Below, in pieces: positions 9,022-17,327 of a stretch of DNA of 64,000 nucleotides. Origin of the DNA: Mycolicibacterium sp. P9-22 (lineage in GTDB: Bacteria; Actinomycetota; Actinomycetes; Mycobacteriales; Mycobacteriaceae). Location of the stretch: contig NZ_NPKP01000011.1 of assembly GCF_008329585.1 (NCBI RefSeq), positions 124,001 through 188,000 of the forward strand. The letters run 5' to 3'. The position numbers and the translations under genes were made by a program. Numbering within the stretch: the first letter of the stretch is position 1; each line of letters begins with the position of its first letter. Under the pieces are notes generated by a model that saw only the letters and a list, made by a program, of their open reading frames with translations, was not told the origin of the DNA and searched no databases.

Positions 9022-10494
9022 TCATCGTGGCACGTGCACGTACGTCGGTTCGGAACGCCCGCGCAATGTCACCGCGCCGTGTCTGTCCCAGTGCCCGGTT
9101 TCGTCGCCGGCGCGTTCCATGGCGGCCCCGGAACACGCGATACGCGCAGGCAGCGCCTTGGCGATATCGGCCAGCCGGGCCGCCTCATTGACCGGATCTC
9201 CGATGACCGTGTATTCATAGCGGTTCTCCGCGCCGATATTGCCCGCGAACGCGGGACCCGCCGAGACGCCGATTCCGTAGTCCAGTTCCTGGCGTCCGAG
9301 GGCCGCACCCAGTGTGCGCGCGGCCGCCAGCGCCGACGCGGCCGCCGCCTCCGAGGCGATCGGGGCGCCGAACACCGCCAGCGCGGCATCGCCCTGGAAT
9401 TTGTTGATCAGCCCGTGGTGGGCGTCGACGGCGGCCACCACGATCCGGAAGAAATCGTTGAACACGTCGGCCACCTCGGCCGGTGTGCGGGTCATCGCCA
9501 GGGCGGTGGAACCCGTCACGTCGACGAACAACACGGCCACCTCGCGCACGTCGCCGGACAGCACGTCATCGGCGACCGCCCCCGTGCCGATGGCCATGCT
9601 CACCACCTCCGGACCGACGTGGCGACCGAACAGGTCGCGTAATCGGTCACGTTCCTGCAGGCCCACGACCATCCGGTTGAATCCGTTCTGCAGACGCCCG
9701 ATCTCGGATCGTTCGTACACATCGACCTGCTGGCCGATACGGCCCTGCTCGACATCGGCCATCGCGTCGATGATCTCGCGCAGGGGATCGGAGATGGATA
9801 TGGAGACCAGCATCAGGGTGCGCAGCCCGAGGAGCACCGACACCAGCGACAGCAGCACCACCGGAACCTCCACCGAGGCCGTTGCCGGGATCAGCCAGCC
9901 ATTGGCGCGGCACACGACCATGATCGCGATGGTCAGGCTCGGCAGCGCTGTGGTGAGCGTCCACATCAGCAGTAGCCGCGCCTGGACACCCGGTGCGGTC
10001 ACGCGGCCCTGGAAATCCCGTGACGCCGCGGCCACCACCGGACGGGTGACACGCTGGGTGAACAGCAGGCTGCTGCTGACGGTGGCGATGCCGGCGAACG
10101 CCGACGCCACGATCAGCAGGACAGGCACCCAGCCGGTGGCATCACTGATCACGACGAAGAGTGCGCCGCTGAGCAACCAGATCGACAACAGCAACACCGA
10201 CTGGCGCCGGATCATGTTGATCGCCGCGCGGCTCTGGCGCACATCCGGTTCGATGCCGGCGTCGAACCAGCGCAGCGACGGCGCGATGATGCGGTAACCG
10301 CCGACCGCCGCCAGTAACGTGCCCAGCAGCACCACCACGAGGATGGCGATCAGGTCGGCCTGGGGTACCGACGACTCTGCGCCGCTGAGATTCTGGCGGC
10401 CCACCGATACCAGGACGGTCACGACCTCGGCGGCCGTGAGCAGGTGCGCGAAGACCAGACCGGTCGTGAAACGGACAGCTCTATTGAGGGACAT
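9022..10494 (-). CDS. Membrane-anchored class III adenylate/guanylate cyclase with HAMP domain
   Basis: A 490-residue protein: six predicted membrane helices (residues ~10-255), a HAMP linker (SDPLREIIDAMADVEQGRIG), then a class III cyclase catalytic domain from about 320. The domain carries the metal-binding FVDVTGSTAL and KFQGDAALAVFGAP motifs and the purine/transition-state region GDPVNEAARL. This is the architecture of the mycobacterial Rv1318c/Rv1319c/Rv1320c/Rv3645 group, which make cAMP. The ATG at 10494 is chosen because the upstream frame lies within the lipoprotein gene. The start overlaps the 3' end of that gene by 14 bases, so the lipoprotein is probably translated first and the two may function together. 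Confidence 0.88.
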   Translation of the reverse strand: MSLNRAVRFTTGLVFAHLLTAAEVVTVLVSVGRQNLSGAESSVPQADLIAILVVVLLGTLLAAVGGYRIIAPSLRWFDAGIEPDVRQSRAAINMIRRQSVLLLSIWLLSGALFVVISDATGWVPVLLIVASAFAGIATVSSSLLFTQRVTRPVVAAASRDFQGRVTAPGVQARLLLMWTLTTALPSLTIAIMVVCRANGWLIPATASVEVPVVLLSLVSVLLGLRTLMLVSISISDPLREIIDAMADVEQGRIGQQVDVYERSEIGRLQNGFNRMVVGLQERDRLRDLFGRHVGPEVVSMAIGTGAVADDVLSGDVREVAVLFVDVTGSTALAMTRTPAEVADVFNDFFRIVVAAVDAHHGLINKFQGDAALAVFGAPIASEAAAASALAAARTLGAALGRQELDYGIGVSAGPAFAGNIGAENRYEYTVIGDPVNEAARLADIAKALPARIACSGAAMERAGDETGHWDRHGAVTLRGRSEPTYVHVPR

Positions 10495-11125
10495 CGGTGT
10501 AGACCGCGGTGTAGCCGTCGGCCGAGAAGGTGAATCCCTTACCGCTGGATTCACTGCCACAGGACACCCCGGTGGCTTCCTGGACATTGCAGCGGAATCC
10601 TGCGACCTGCAGCACCTTGCCGAACGGCAGCGTGGCGGCCGGCGTCTCGGTGTCTGTGTCGATCTGGGTGTCGGTTTCGGTCGTTGCGTCGACGAACCGG
10701 ACATCGGAGCCGCGATCGATGATGATGGTGTTCGGGGCGGTCGGCTCACCGTCGGCGCCGGGTACCGCGGTCGGCGCGCCGGTGATGGCCAGCTTCGACG
10801 CTGCCGCCGGGCGGCAGCCGGCGGAGACGTGCGGGACGATCTCGCACTGCCAGCGGGCGCTCGGGGTGGCGAAGCGATACACCTTGGGCGTCTCGGCGAC
10901 GATGTAGTAATCCGATGCGTCGGCGAGGATTCGGTTCGACGTGTGTTCCGGTAATCGCGGTGGCGGTGCGGGGGTTTCCACCGGCGTCCACGGTTCGCCG
11001 GTGTTGACGACGGTGGGGGAGCCGCAACCCGCGACCGCCGCAGCCGCGAACGCGACGCCCAGCGTCATCCGCACAGCCGCATGGACCCGACCAGGATTTT
11101 CGTCGTCGTTGCCTCGGTGGGTCAC
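10481..11125 (-). CDS. Lipoprotein of unknown function, co-transcribed with the cyclase
   Basis: From GTG at 11125 the product is 214 residues; ATG at 11068 would give 195. Both keep a hydrophobic segment and the lipobox VAGC (Cys34 in the longer form), so it should be a cell-envelope lipoprotein. The mature part is Pro-rich at first (ETPAPPPRLPEH), then holds five further cysteines (in CEI, GCRP, RCN, SCG contexts), suggesting disulfides. I do not recognise a named domain. It overlaps the cyclase gene by 14 bases, so it may be an extracytoplasmic partner of that membrane enzyme; this is inference from position only. Confidence 0.65.
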   Translation of the reverse strand: MTHRGNDDENPGRVHAAVRMTLGVAFAAAAVAGCGSPTVVNTGEPWTPVETPAPPPRLPEHTSNRILADASDYYIVAETPKVYRFATPSARWQCEIVPHVSAGCRPAAASKLAITGAPTAVPGADGEPTAPNTIIIDRGSDVRFVDATTETDTQIDTDTETPAATLPFGKVLQVAGFRCNVQEATGVSCGSESSGKGFTFSADGYTAVYTDVPQ

Positions 11126-11207
11126 CGCCTCAGGGTAAGGCCCCGGCAATCGGATCCGGCTGAACACAACCGGTGACGTGTCCCGGCCGGCGGCGAAAAC
11201 TGTCCGG

Positions 11208-12659
11208 GTGACCCGCAAGATTCGCTTCAACGCCTTCGACATGAACTGCGTCGCCCATCAGTCCCCGGGACTGTGGAAGCACCCCGACGATCAGTCGTGG
11301 CGGTACAAGGACCTCGAATACTGGACCGAGCTGGCCAAACTGCTGGAGCGCGGCCGGTTCGACGGTCTGTTCATCGCCGACGTGCTCGGCACCTACGACG
11401 TGTACGGCGCCAGCGACGAGGCCGCGATCCGGCAGGCCGCCCAAATTCCCGTCAACGATCCGCTGCTCCTGGTGTCGGCCATGGCCCTGGTCACCGAACA
11501 CCTCGGTTTCGGCATCACCACCGGCACCGGGTTCGAGCATCCCTACCCGTTCGCCCGGCGCATCTCCACGCTCGACCATCTGACCAAGGGCCGCGTCGGC
11601 TGGAACGTCGTGACCGGATATCTGCCCGCCGCAGCCCGCAACATGGGCCAGACCGATCAGCCCGCCCACGACGCCCGCTACGACCACGCCGACGAGTACC
11701 TCGAGGTGCTCTACAAGTTGTGGGAAGGCTCATGGGAGGACGACGCCGTCATCCGGGACAAGGAGCGCGGGGTCTTCACCGATCCCGACAAGGTGCACCA
11801 CATCGGCCATCAGGGCACCCATTTCAGCGTTCCCGGCGTGCACCTGTCCGAGCCGTCGCCGCAACGCACCCCGGTGATCTTCCAGGCCGGATCCTCACCG
11901 CGCGGTGTTCGTTTCGCCGCCGAGAACGCCGAAGCCATCTTCACCGCCGCACCGACGAAGGCCATCCTGCGCGAGACCGTGACGACGATCCGCCGCGAGC
12001 TCGAGATCGCCGGCCGCGATCCGTATGCGGTGAAGATCTTCAACCTGTCGACCGTGGTCACCGCGGGCACCGAGGAGGAGGCCCACGCCAAACACGCCGA
12101 GTACCTGTCGTTCGGCGACCCGGAGGGCGCGCTGACGTTCATGTCCGGCTGGATGGGTGTGGACCTGGCCCGGTACGGGTTCGACGAGCCGGTGGGCAAT
12201 GTCGACTCCAACGCGATCCTGTCGGCGGTGGCGGCATTCCAGTCGGCCGATCCCGACGGCGGCGAGTGGCAGATCAAGGACATCGCCGAGTGGGGCAAGA
12301 TCGGCGGCTTGGGGCCGCGCTTCGTCGGATCCGGTGCGCAGGTGGCAGATTCGTTGCAGGAATGGGTCGAGGACACCGACGTCGACGGGTTCAACTTCGC
12401 CTACGCGGTGACCCCGGGATCGTTCGCCGACATCGTCGATCATGTGATTCCCGAACTCACCGCGCGTGGCGCCTATCAGGATGCCTACACGCCGGGCACG
12501 CTGCGTAACAAGCTGCTCGGCAAGGGCGACCGGCTGCCCGGCGAACATCGCGGCGCGAGCTACCGGGTGGGCGGGGCGAACTCGACGATCATCGACCGGC
12601 CGTCCACGCTGCCGTCGTCCTCGGCATCGCTGGCGTCGCAGCCGACGCGGGGACGTTAG
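11208..12659 (+). CDS. Flavin-dependent monooxygenase of the NtaA/SnaA/DszA/SoxA family
   Basis: About 483 residues in the bacterial luciferase-like fold. Family blocks are FNAFDMNCVAHQSPGLW at the N terminus, FDGLFIADVLGTYDVYG, the long GWNVVTGYL block, and ADEYLEVLYKLWEGSW. NtaA-type enzymes use FMNH2 from a separate reductase to oxidise nitrilotriacetate, alkyl sulfur compounds, dibenzothiophene sulfone and similar substrates. No flavin reductase gene is adjacent. The start is uncertain: GTG at 11208 begins directly at the conserved strand, and GTG at 11178 adds ten residues; neither has a clear ribosome site. Confidence 0.82.
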   Translation: MTRKIRFNAFDMNCVAHQSPGLWKHPDDQSWRYKDLEYWTELAKLLERGRFDGLFIADVLGTYDVYGASDEAAIRQAAQIPVNDPLLLVSAMALVTEHLGFGITTGTGFEHPYPFARRISTLDHLTKGRVGWNVVTGYLPAAARNMGQTDQPAHDARYDHADEYLEVLYKLWEGSWEDDAVIRDKERGVFTDPDKVHHIGHQGTHFSVPGVHLSEPSPQRTPVIFQAGSSPRGVRFAAENAEAIFTAAPTKAILRETVTTIRRELEIAGRDPYAVKIFNLSTVVTAGTEEEAHAKHAEYLSFGDPEGALTFMSGWMGVDLARYGFDEPVGNVDSNAILSAVAAFQSADPDGGEWQIKDIAEWGKIGGLGPRFVGSGAQVADSLQEWVEDTDVDGFNFAYAVTPGSFADIVDHVIPELTARGAYQDAYTPGTLRNKLLGKGDRLPGEHRGASYRVGGANSTIIDRPSTLPSSSASLASQPTRGR

Positions 12660-12666
12660 CCCGGGC

Positions 12667-12678
12667 TAGGCTCGGCGG
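12667..12678 (+). promoter_or_regulatory. Leaderless -10 element of the GNAT gene
   Basis: TAGGCT (12667-12672) lies exactly six bases before the GTG at 12679, the same arrangement as other leaderless starts in this window. It lies just past the stop of the preceding monooxygenase gene, so the acetyltransferase can be transcribed on its own. Confidence 0.5.
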
Positions 12679-13137
12679 GTGCAGACTCGCCGAGCGACAG
12701 CGGCCGACCGACCCGCGGTGCAGCGGCTCGTCGATGCGGCGTTCACACCGTATATCGAACGCATCGGGCGACCCCCGGGCCCCATGACGGCTGATTACGC
12801 TCGCGCGCTTGCTGATTCGCAGGTCTGGGTGGTCGACGGAGATGGCCGGCTGGACGCGGTGATGGTGCTCGAAGAGCATGCCGGCCACCTGCTGATCGAT
12901 GTCATCGCCGTCGACCCCGCGGCACAGGGCCGCGGGGTCGGGGCGATGCTCCTCGGCCGGGCCGAGGCCGATGCCCGCGACCTCGGATTGACCGAACTGC
13001 GCCTCTACACCAACGAGGCCATGACGGAGAATCTGCAGTATTACCCGCGTCGCGGATTCGAGGAGACCGGCCGCCGGATCGAGGATGGGTTCCGGCGGGT
13101 CTACTACCGCAAGGCTGTCGTCCCGCAAGCCCTATAG
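12679..13137 (+). CDS. GNAT family N-acetyltransferase
   Basis: A 152-residue GNAT protein. The acetyl-CoA pyrophosphate-binding motif A is VDPAAQGRGVGAMLL (near residues 76-90) and is followed by a typical C-terminal strand (LRLYTNEAMTENLQYYPRRGFEETGRR) with the conserved NxxxxxYYxxxGF pattern. It should transfer an acyl group from CoA to an amine, but the substrate is unknown. Its 3' end overlaps the convergent metQ gene by six bases. The leaderless promoter supports the GTG start. Confidence 0.8.
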   Translation: MQTRRATAADRPAVQRLVDAAFTPYIERIGRPPGPMTADYARALADSQVWVVDGDGRLDAVMVLEEHAGHLLIDVIAVDPAAQGRGVGAMLLGRAEADARDLGLTELRLYTNEAMTENLQYYPRRGFEETGRRIEDGFRRVYYRKAVVPQAL

Positions 13138-14043
13138 CGGCAGCAGGATGTCCTTCACCCTGGGGTCGGTGGCCAGGAACTGCTGGACGGCGGGATCCTG
13201 GAACACCGCAACCAGTTTCTTGATGTTCTCGGCATCCGCCCAGTTGCTGCCGATGGTGAGCTGACCGGCGAATTCATCCGGCGCAGGCGGGGCGAAAATC
13301 TGCTGCTCGACCGGTACCTTGGCCGCCAGGTAGTACTCGGTGTATCCGACGGCCGCGTCCAGGTCCGGCAGCGAGCGCGACTGCGCCGCGAAATCGAGCA
13401 GGGTGAATCGGAGATTCTTCGGGTTGGCGACGATGTCCTTCTGGGTGGCCCGCCACTTGTCGGCGGCCGGATTCAGTCTGATGAGCCCGGCCCGTTCCAG
13501 CAGCCACAATCCCTGCGCCTCGTTGGCCGGATCGGAGTACAGCGAGATCGTTGCGCCGTCCGGCAATTGGGAGATGTCTGTGTACTTGGACGACCAGATG
13601 CCGAAACCCCAGCGGAACACCGGTGTCGCCGCCGTTTCACGGAAGTCCGGGTTGGCTTCCAGGACCTGCGCCAGCCACAGCTTGTGCTGATAGATCGTGC
13701 CCGCGACCTCGCCGTCGCTGACGGCCCGGTTGATGGTGTTGCTGTCGGACAGCCCACGGAAGGCCACCGTGATGCCGTGCCGCGGCGCAACTTCGGCGGC
13801 GATGAACTCGATCAGGGCCTGTTCGGCGGCGTTGCCCTCGTTGGTGGCGACCACGAGCGTGGCGCCGGGAATCTCGTTGGCCGACACGGGATCGGCGAAG
13901 AAGGCGAAGTGCACTCCGACGGCACCGATGACGACCACGGCGAGTACGGCCGCGACCCACGCCCATTTCGTCTTGCGTTTGAGTTCGAAGCCGTGGTCAT
14001 CGCCGGTATCGGCGGCGGTGTCAGGGGTGGGGGTGACGGTCAT
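13132..14043 (-). CDS. metQ: Methionine-binding protein MetQ (NlpA family) with a transmembrane N-terminal anchor
   Basis: A 303-residue NlpA/MetQ-type solute-binding protein (VVATNEGNAAEQALIEF, then YQHKLWLAQVLEAN and the conserved FTLLDFAAQSRSLPDLDAAVGYTEYYL region). Usual MetQ proteins are lipoproteins. Here residues 1-25 are hydrophilic, residues ~27-49 form one hydrophobic helix ending FAFFADP, and no lipobox cysteine is present, so the protein is probably held by an uncleaved membrane anchor. It is the last gene of the metN-metI-metQ operon and delivers methionine to MetI. Confidence 0.85.
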   Translation of the reverse strand: MTVTPTPDTAADTGDDHGFELKRKTKWAWVAAVLAVVVIGAVGVHFAFFADPVSANEIPGATLVVATNEGNAAEQALIEFIAAEVAPRHGITVAFRGLSDSNTINRAVSDGEVAGTIYQHKLWLAQVLEANPDFRETAATPVFRWGFGIWSSKYTDISQLPDGATISLYSDPANEAQGLWLLERAGLIRLNPAADKWRATQKDIVANPKNLRFTLLDFAAQSRSLPDLDAAVGYTEYYLAAKVPVEQQIFAPPAPDEFAGQLTIGSNWADAENIKKLVAVFQDPAVQQFLATDPRVKDILLPL

Positions 14044-14061
14044 GTGAGCTCTCCGGGGGTT

Positions 14062-14796
14062 TCAGGACGCGACGGCACGTCGTCGCAACGGCCGGACGAT
14101 CCGGGCCCGCTGGTGTGGTGTGGTGTAGCGGACCAACGCATCGCCGGTCAGCTGGACGAGGGCGACGGTGATGACCAGGATGATGATGGTGGCGAGCATC
14201 ACGCCTTGGTCAAACCGCTGGTATCCGTAGGTCACTGCCACATAACCGATACCGCCTGCGCCGATGGTGCCCGCGATGGCGGAGTATTCGATCATGGCGA
14301 TGATGTTGATGGTCAGGCCGCCGATGATGGACGGGACCGCCTCGCCGAGTTGAGCGGTGCGGATGACCTGCAACCGGGACCCGCCCGAGGCGCGGGCCAC
14401 CTGCACGACCGCCTGCGGGACGGACCGCAGTGAGTTCTCGACGATCCTGGTGAAGAACGCGATACCGGCCAACGACATCGGCACCACCGCCGCGGCGATG
14501 CCGATGTTCGTCCCGGTGATGAATCTGGTGAACGGCATGATCGCGGCCATCAGGATGAGGAAAGGCAGTGACCTGCCGATGCTGATGACCCAGCTCAAAG
14601 TGGTGTGCAGCGGCGGGTTTTCGAAGAGCCCGCCAGGTGCCAAATTGTGGATGAGCGCTCCGAGCGGCACCCCGACCAGCACCACGATCGACATCACGAT
14701 GCCGACCATGATGAGTGTGTCGAGCATGGCCGGCAGCAGCAGCGCGGGAAGCTCGTTGAACGGCACCTTCGCGTTCGCCAAGATGACGTCGTTCAT
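14062..14796 (-). CDS. metI: Methionine ABC transporter permease MetI
   Basis: A 244-residue permease with about five membrane helices and the ABC loop region (ARASGGSRLQVIRTAQLGEAVPSI). The ATG at 14796 overlaps the metN stop by four bases, so the longer open frame reaching 15036 is discarded. The tail (TTPHQRARIVRPLRRR) is basic and cytosolic. With MetN and MetQ it imports D/L-methionine. It is followed by metQ after 18 bases. Confidence 0.88.
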   Translation of the reverse strand: MNDVILANAKVPFNELPALLLPAMLDTLIMVGIVMSIVVLVGVPLGALIHNLAPGGLFENPPLHTTLSWVISIGRSLPFLILMAAIMPFTRFITGTNIGIAAAVVPMSLAGIAFFTRIVENSLRSVPQAVVQVARASGGSRLQVIRTAQLGEAVPSIIGGLTINIIAMIEYSAIAGTIGAGGIGYVAVTYGYQRFDQGVMLATIIILVITVALVQLTGDALVRYTTPHQRARIVRPLRRRAVAS

Positions 14797-15800
14797 GCCG
14801 GCTCGAGCTCGAAGGTCAGGTCCGCATCCGTTCGCGCCGAAAGCCCCAGCCGGCCCAGCACTTCGGCTACCCGCGCGCTCACCTCGGCGGGCACGCCCAG
14901 GGTCGCGTTGCCGACGGTGACGCCGCCGACGACCTGTACCGAGGCGCCCAGCACCGCGATCGGCACGCCGAGATCCGCCGAGGCCCGGTTGATCCAGTCG
15001 GCGGGCACATCGGGATCGTCGTAGATGATCCGCCACACATGTTGTCCGCCTGCGGGTGCGGCAGCCACGCCCTGTGGCCGCAGTTCTTCACCGAGTGCCG
15101 ATGCCGGGTCGGTCAGCAGGTCCACAAGTCGCGCGGATTCGGTGATGCTGCCATGTTCGAGTCGTGCCACCGAGTCGGCAACCTTGAGCACGGTGTCCAT
15201 CTCGTGGGTGATGAAGACGATGGACAGGTTGAGGTCATCGCGCAACTCGCGGAGTAGAGCCACCACCGACCCGGTGGTGGTGGGATCCAGCCCAGCGGTG
15301 GCCTCGTCGGAGAGCAGCACCGCGGGGCGCAGTGCCAGTGCGCGGGCGATGCCGACCCGTTGCCGCTGACCACCGGAGAGCTGGAAAGGGTAGTGTCCGG
15401 CGCGTTCGGACAGTCCCACCCGATCCAGCAGCTCGTCGACGCGTTTCTTCGATTCGGCCGGCGTGACACCCAGATAGTCAAGTGGCAGCGCCACATTCTC
15501 TGCGGCGGTGCGGCGCTCAAGCAGGCCGGAGGACTGGAAAACCGTACCGATTCGCCGCCGCGCAACCCGCAGTTTGCCCGCCGACAGCGTGGTGAGGTCA
15601 TCACCGTTGACCACCACCGAACCGGAGGTCGGCAAGGTCAGCAGGTTGATACATTGCGCGAGAGTGCTTTTCCCGGCACCGCTGGGGCCTACCACGGCCA
15701 GGATCTCGCCGGCCTCCACCCGGAAGTTGATCCGGTCCAGAACTACCGTCCGCTGCTCGCCGTGCCCGTACACCTTGGTGACGTCGGTGAGTTCGATCAT
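14793..15800 (-). CDS. metN: Methionine ABC transporter ATPase MetN with NIL domain
   Basis: A 335-residue ATPase: Walker A GPSGAGKST near residue 38, signature LSGGQRQRVGIARAL near 140, Walker B VLLSDEATAGLD near 160, switch His in FITHEMD. The last ~80 residues form the ACT-like NIL domain that in MetN senses intracellular methionine and inhibits transport. ATG at 15800 (MIELTDV) is preferred; an in-frame TTG at 15824 would add eight residues. The gene begins 46 bases after the methyltransferase stop on the same strand, suggesting one transcript. Confidence 0.9.
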   Translation of the reverse strand: MIELTDVTKVYGHGEQRTVVLDRINFRVEAGEILAVVGPSGAGKSTLAQCINLLTLPTSGSVVVNGDDLTTLSAGKLRVARRRIGTVFQSSGLLERRTAAENVALPLDYLGVTPAESKKRVDELLDRVGLSERAGHYPFQLSGGQRQRVGIARALALRPAVLLSDEATAGLDPTTTGSVVALLRELRDDLNLSIVFITHEMDTVLKVADSVARLEHGSITESARLVDLLTDPASALGEELRPQGVAAAPAGGQHVWRIIYDDPDVPADWINRASADLGVPIAVLGASVQVVGGVTVGNATLGVPAEVSARVAEVLGRLGLSARTDADLTFELEPA

Positions 15801-15846
15801 GGATACCGACGATGTCAGGAGCAACTGCGCGGGAACACCGTTGCAC

Positions 15847-16467
15847 TCATCGTGAACCTGGCGTGCAGCGCCTGCCCAAGCCCGCGCCGGTGGACTTTAA
15901 CCGGGCCTCGAACCGCAGGATGTGGCCGAACAAGCCCATCTGCACGTTGGGCGTCAGGCCGGCCCGCGCGCACCCGTCGGCGAATTCGGTGGGCTCGAAC
16001 AGCCGGAAGGGGGAGCGGTCGAGTTTGTGCACCGCGGTCGCCAGCGGTGTCCGGACGAGGTCATAGCCGACCAAAGCCCCGCCGGGACGCAGCACGCGCG
16101 CCGCTTCCCGCAGTGCGGCCTCCCAGTCGATCACGTGGTGCAGCATCAAACAGCTCACCACCGAGTCGAACGACGCCGCCGCGAAGGGAAGGGCGGTGGC
16201 GTCGGCGGGCAGCACGGTCGCCCCGGGCCGGTCCCGCAACCGCCGGGTCGCCGCCTCGGTCATGACGGGGTCGAGATCGGTCGAGGTGACCCTGATCTCG
16301 GGTCGCTCGCGCATCAGGCGTTCGGTGACCTCACCGCCCCCGGAACCGATCTCGAGCACATCGCCGCCCAATCGGTCGGCCGGTAGCGACCGGATGACCG
16401 CACCGGCGCTGGTCTGCCACAGCGCCCCGCAACAGAACGCGCGCTCCACCTTCGACATCACCGGCAT
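15847..16467 (-). CDS. Class I SAM-dependent methyltransferase
   Basis: A 206-residue methyltransferase: motif I VLEIGSGGGEVTE near residue 38, acidic STDLDP loop near 62, DATALPF near 88, and HHVIDWEAALREAARVLRPGGALVGYD near 110-135, the Methyltransf_11/25 pattern. A ribosome site AAGGAGA precedes the ATG. It lies directly upstream of metN on the same strand, so the cell would import methionine, the SAM precursor, together with this SAM user. The acceptor substrate is unknown. Confidence 0.8.
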   Translation of the reverse strand: MPVMSKVERAFCCGALWQTSAGAVIRSLPADRLGGDVLEIGSGGGEVTERLMRERPEIRVTSTDLDPVMTEAATRRLRDRPGATVLPADATALPFAAASFDSVVSCLMLHHVIDWEAALREAARVLRPGGALVGYDLVRTPLATAVHKLDRSPFRLFEPTEFADGCARAGLTPNVQMGLFGHILRFEARLKSTGAGLGRRCTPGSR

Positions 16468-16553
16468 CCCGTGTCTCCTTCGATCGACTGTCGGGACTCA
16501 GCATGGACCGGATACACATTTTGGTGCTTGCACAGATCCGTCCAGTCCGAGCC

Positions 16554-17318
16554 CTACTGTCCAAGGGCGCGGTGGAGATCTCGGGGCGCCGCACCGGTCA
16601 GCTCGCGGCAGGTCCGGGTGGCGTGCGCACCGTCGGCGAATCCGGCCAGATGCGCGGCTTCGGTCACCGAAGCCCCGCCGGTGACGTGTTCGAACGCCAC
16701 CATCAGGCGTAGCCAGCGCACTGTTGCCGAGAACGAGGTGCCGGCCTGCCGGGCGAACAGCCGGCCCAGGTAGTCGGGGGACAGTGCGACCGCACGGGCC
16801 ACCGAACCCAGATCGGTGGTCAGGGGTATCCGCTCCTGCAGCAGGTCGACGGCCTGGCGGAGCTGTGGGTGCGTCGCGGCGCCGTCCGCCACCCGGGGCA
16901 GCAAGTGGGCCAGCAGCATGTCGACGGCATGATCGAGCCCGTCCGCGGAGAACGCCTCGGCCACCCGCTCGACGAAACCCGCTTCCGGTTCCACCGCCCA
17001 CACCCCATCGCCACCGCCACGGCTCCGGCACAATTCGTTCAGCTGCGCACCGGGCCAGGTATCGGGTCTCAGGTAGGCCGACAGCGCCGGCGAATCACCG
17101 GTGTGCAGTGCGTGTTTCGCGCCGCTGGCGATGACCACCAGCCGGCACCGCAGCCGCGCACCGCTCAAGGTATGCAGGCTCATATCCGGGCCGAAGCCGA
17201 TACTGACCTGTACCACCGGGTGGTGATGCAGCGCGACATCGCCGAAGGTGCCTGCCACGGCAAGCCTGCCCCGCTTCGCGCTCCAAGCAGTTGCCGCCAC
17301 TCCGGCATCGTCGCACAC
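16554..17318 (-). CDS. AraC family transcriptional regulator
   Basis: A 254-residue protein with an N-terminal cupin-like sensing region (HHHPVVQVSIGFG) and a C-terminal double helix-turn-helix: SVARAVALSPDYLGRLFARQAGTSF and SVTEAAHLAGFADGAHATRTCREL. The second helix-turn-helix ends in TGAAPRDLHRAL, as AraC proteins do. It ends 86 bases upstream of the methyltransferase-met operon on the same strand and starts just after the alkaline phosphatase gene, so it could control either; nothing in the sequence decides. Confidence 0.83.
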   Translation of the reverse strand: MCDDAGVAATAWSAKRGRLAVAGTFGDVALHHHPVVQVSIGFGPDMSLHTLSGARLRCRLVVIASGAKHALHTGDSPALSAYLRPDTWPGAQLNELCRSRGGGDGVWAVEPEAGFVERVAEAFSADGLDHAVDMLLAHLLPRVADGAATHPQLRQAVDLLQERIPLTTDLGSVARAVALSPDYLGRLFARQAGTSFSATVRWLRLMVAFEHVTGGASVTEAAHLAGFADGAHATRTCRELTGAAPRDLHRALGQ

Positions 17319-17327
17319 CTGCCGTGG

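Noticed and set aside
15801..15846. Possible SAM riboswitch before metN
   Set aside because: Only 46 bases lie between the methyltransferase stop and metN, too few for a known SAM riboswitch.
15360..16265. A 301-codon plus-strand frame over metN and the methyltransferase
   Set aside because: It is a shadow of two well supported minus-strand genes and has no motifs.
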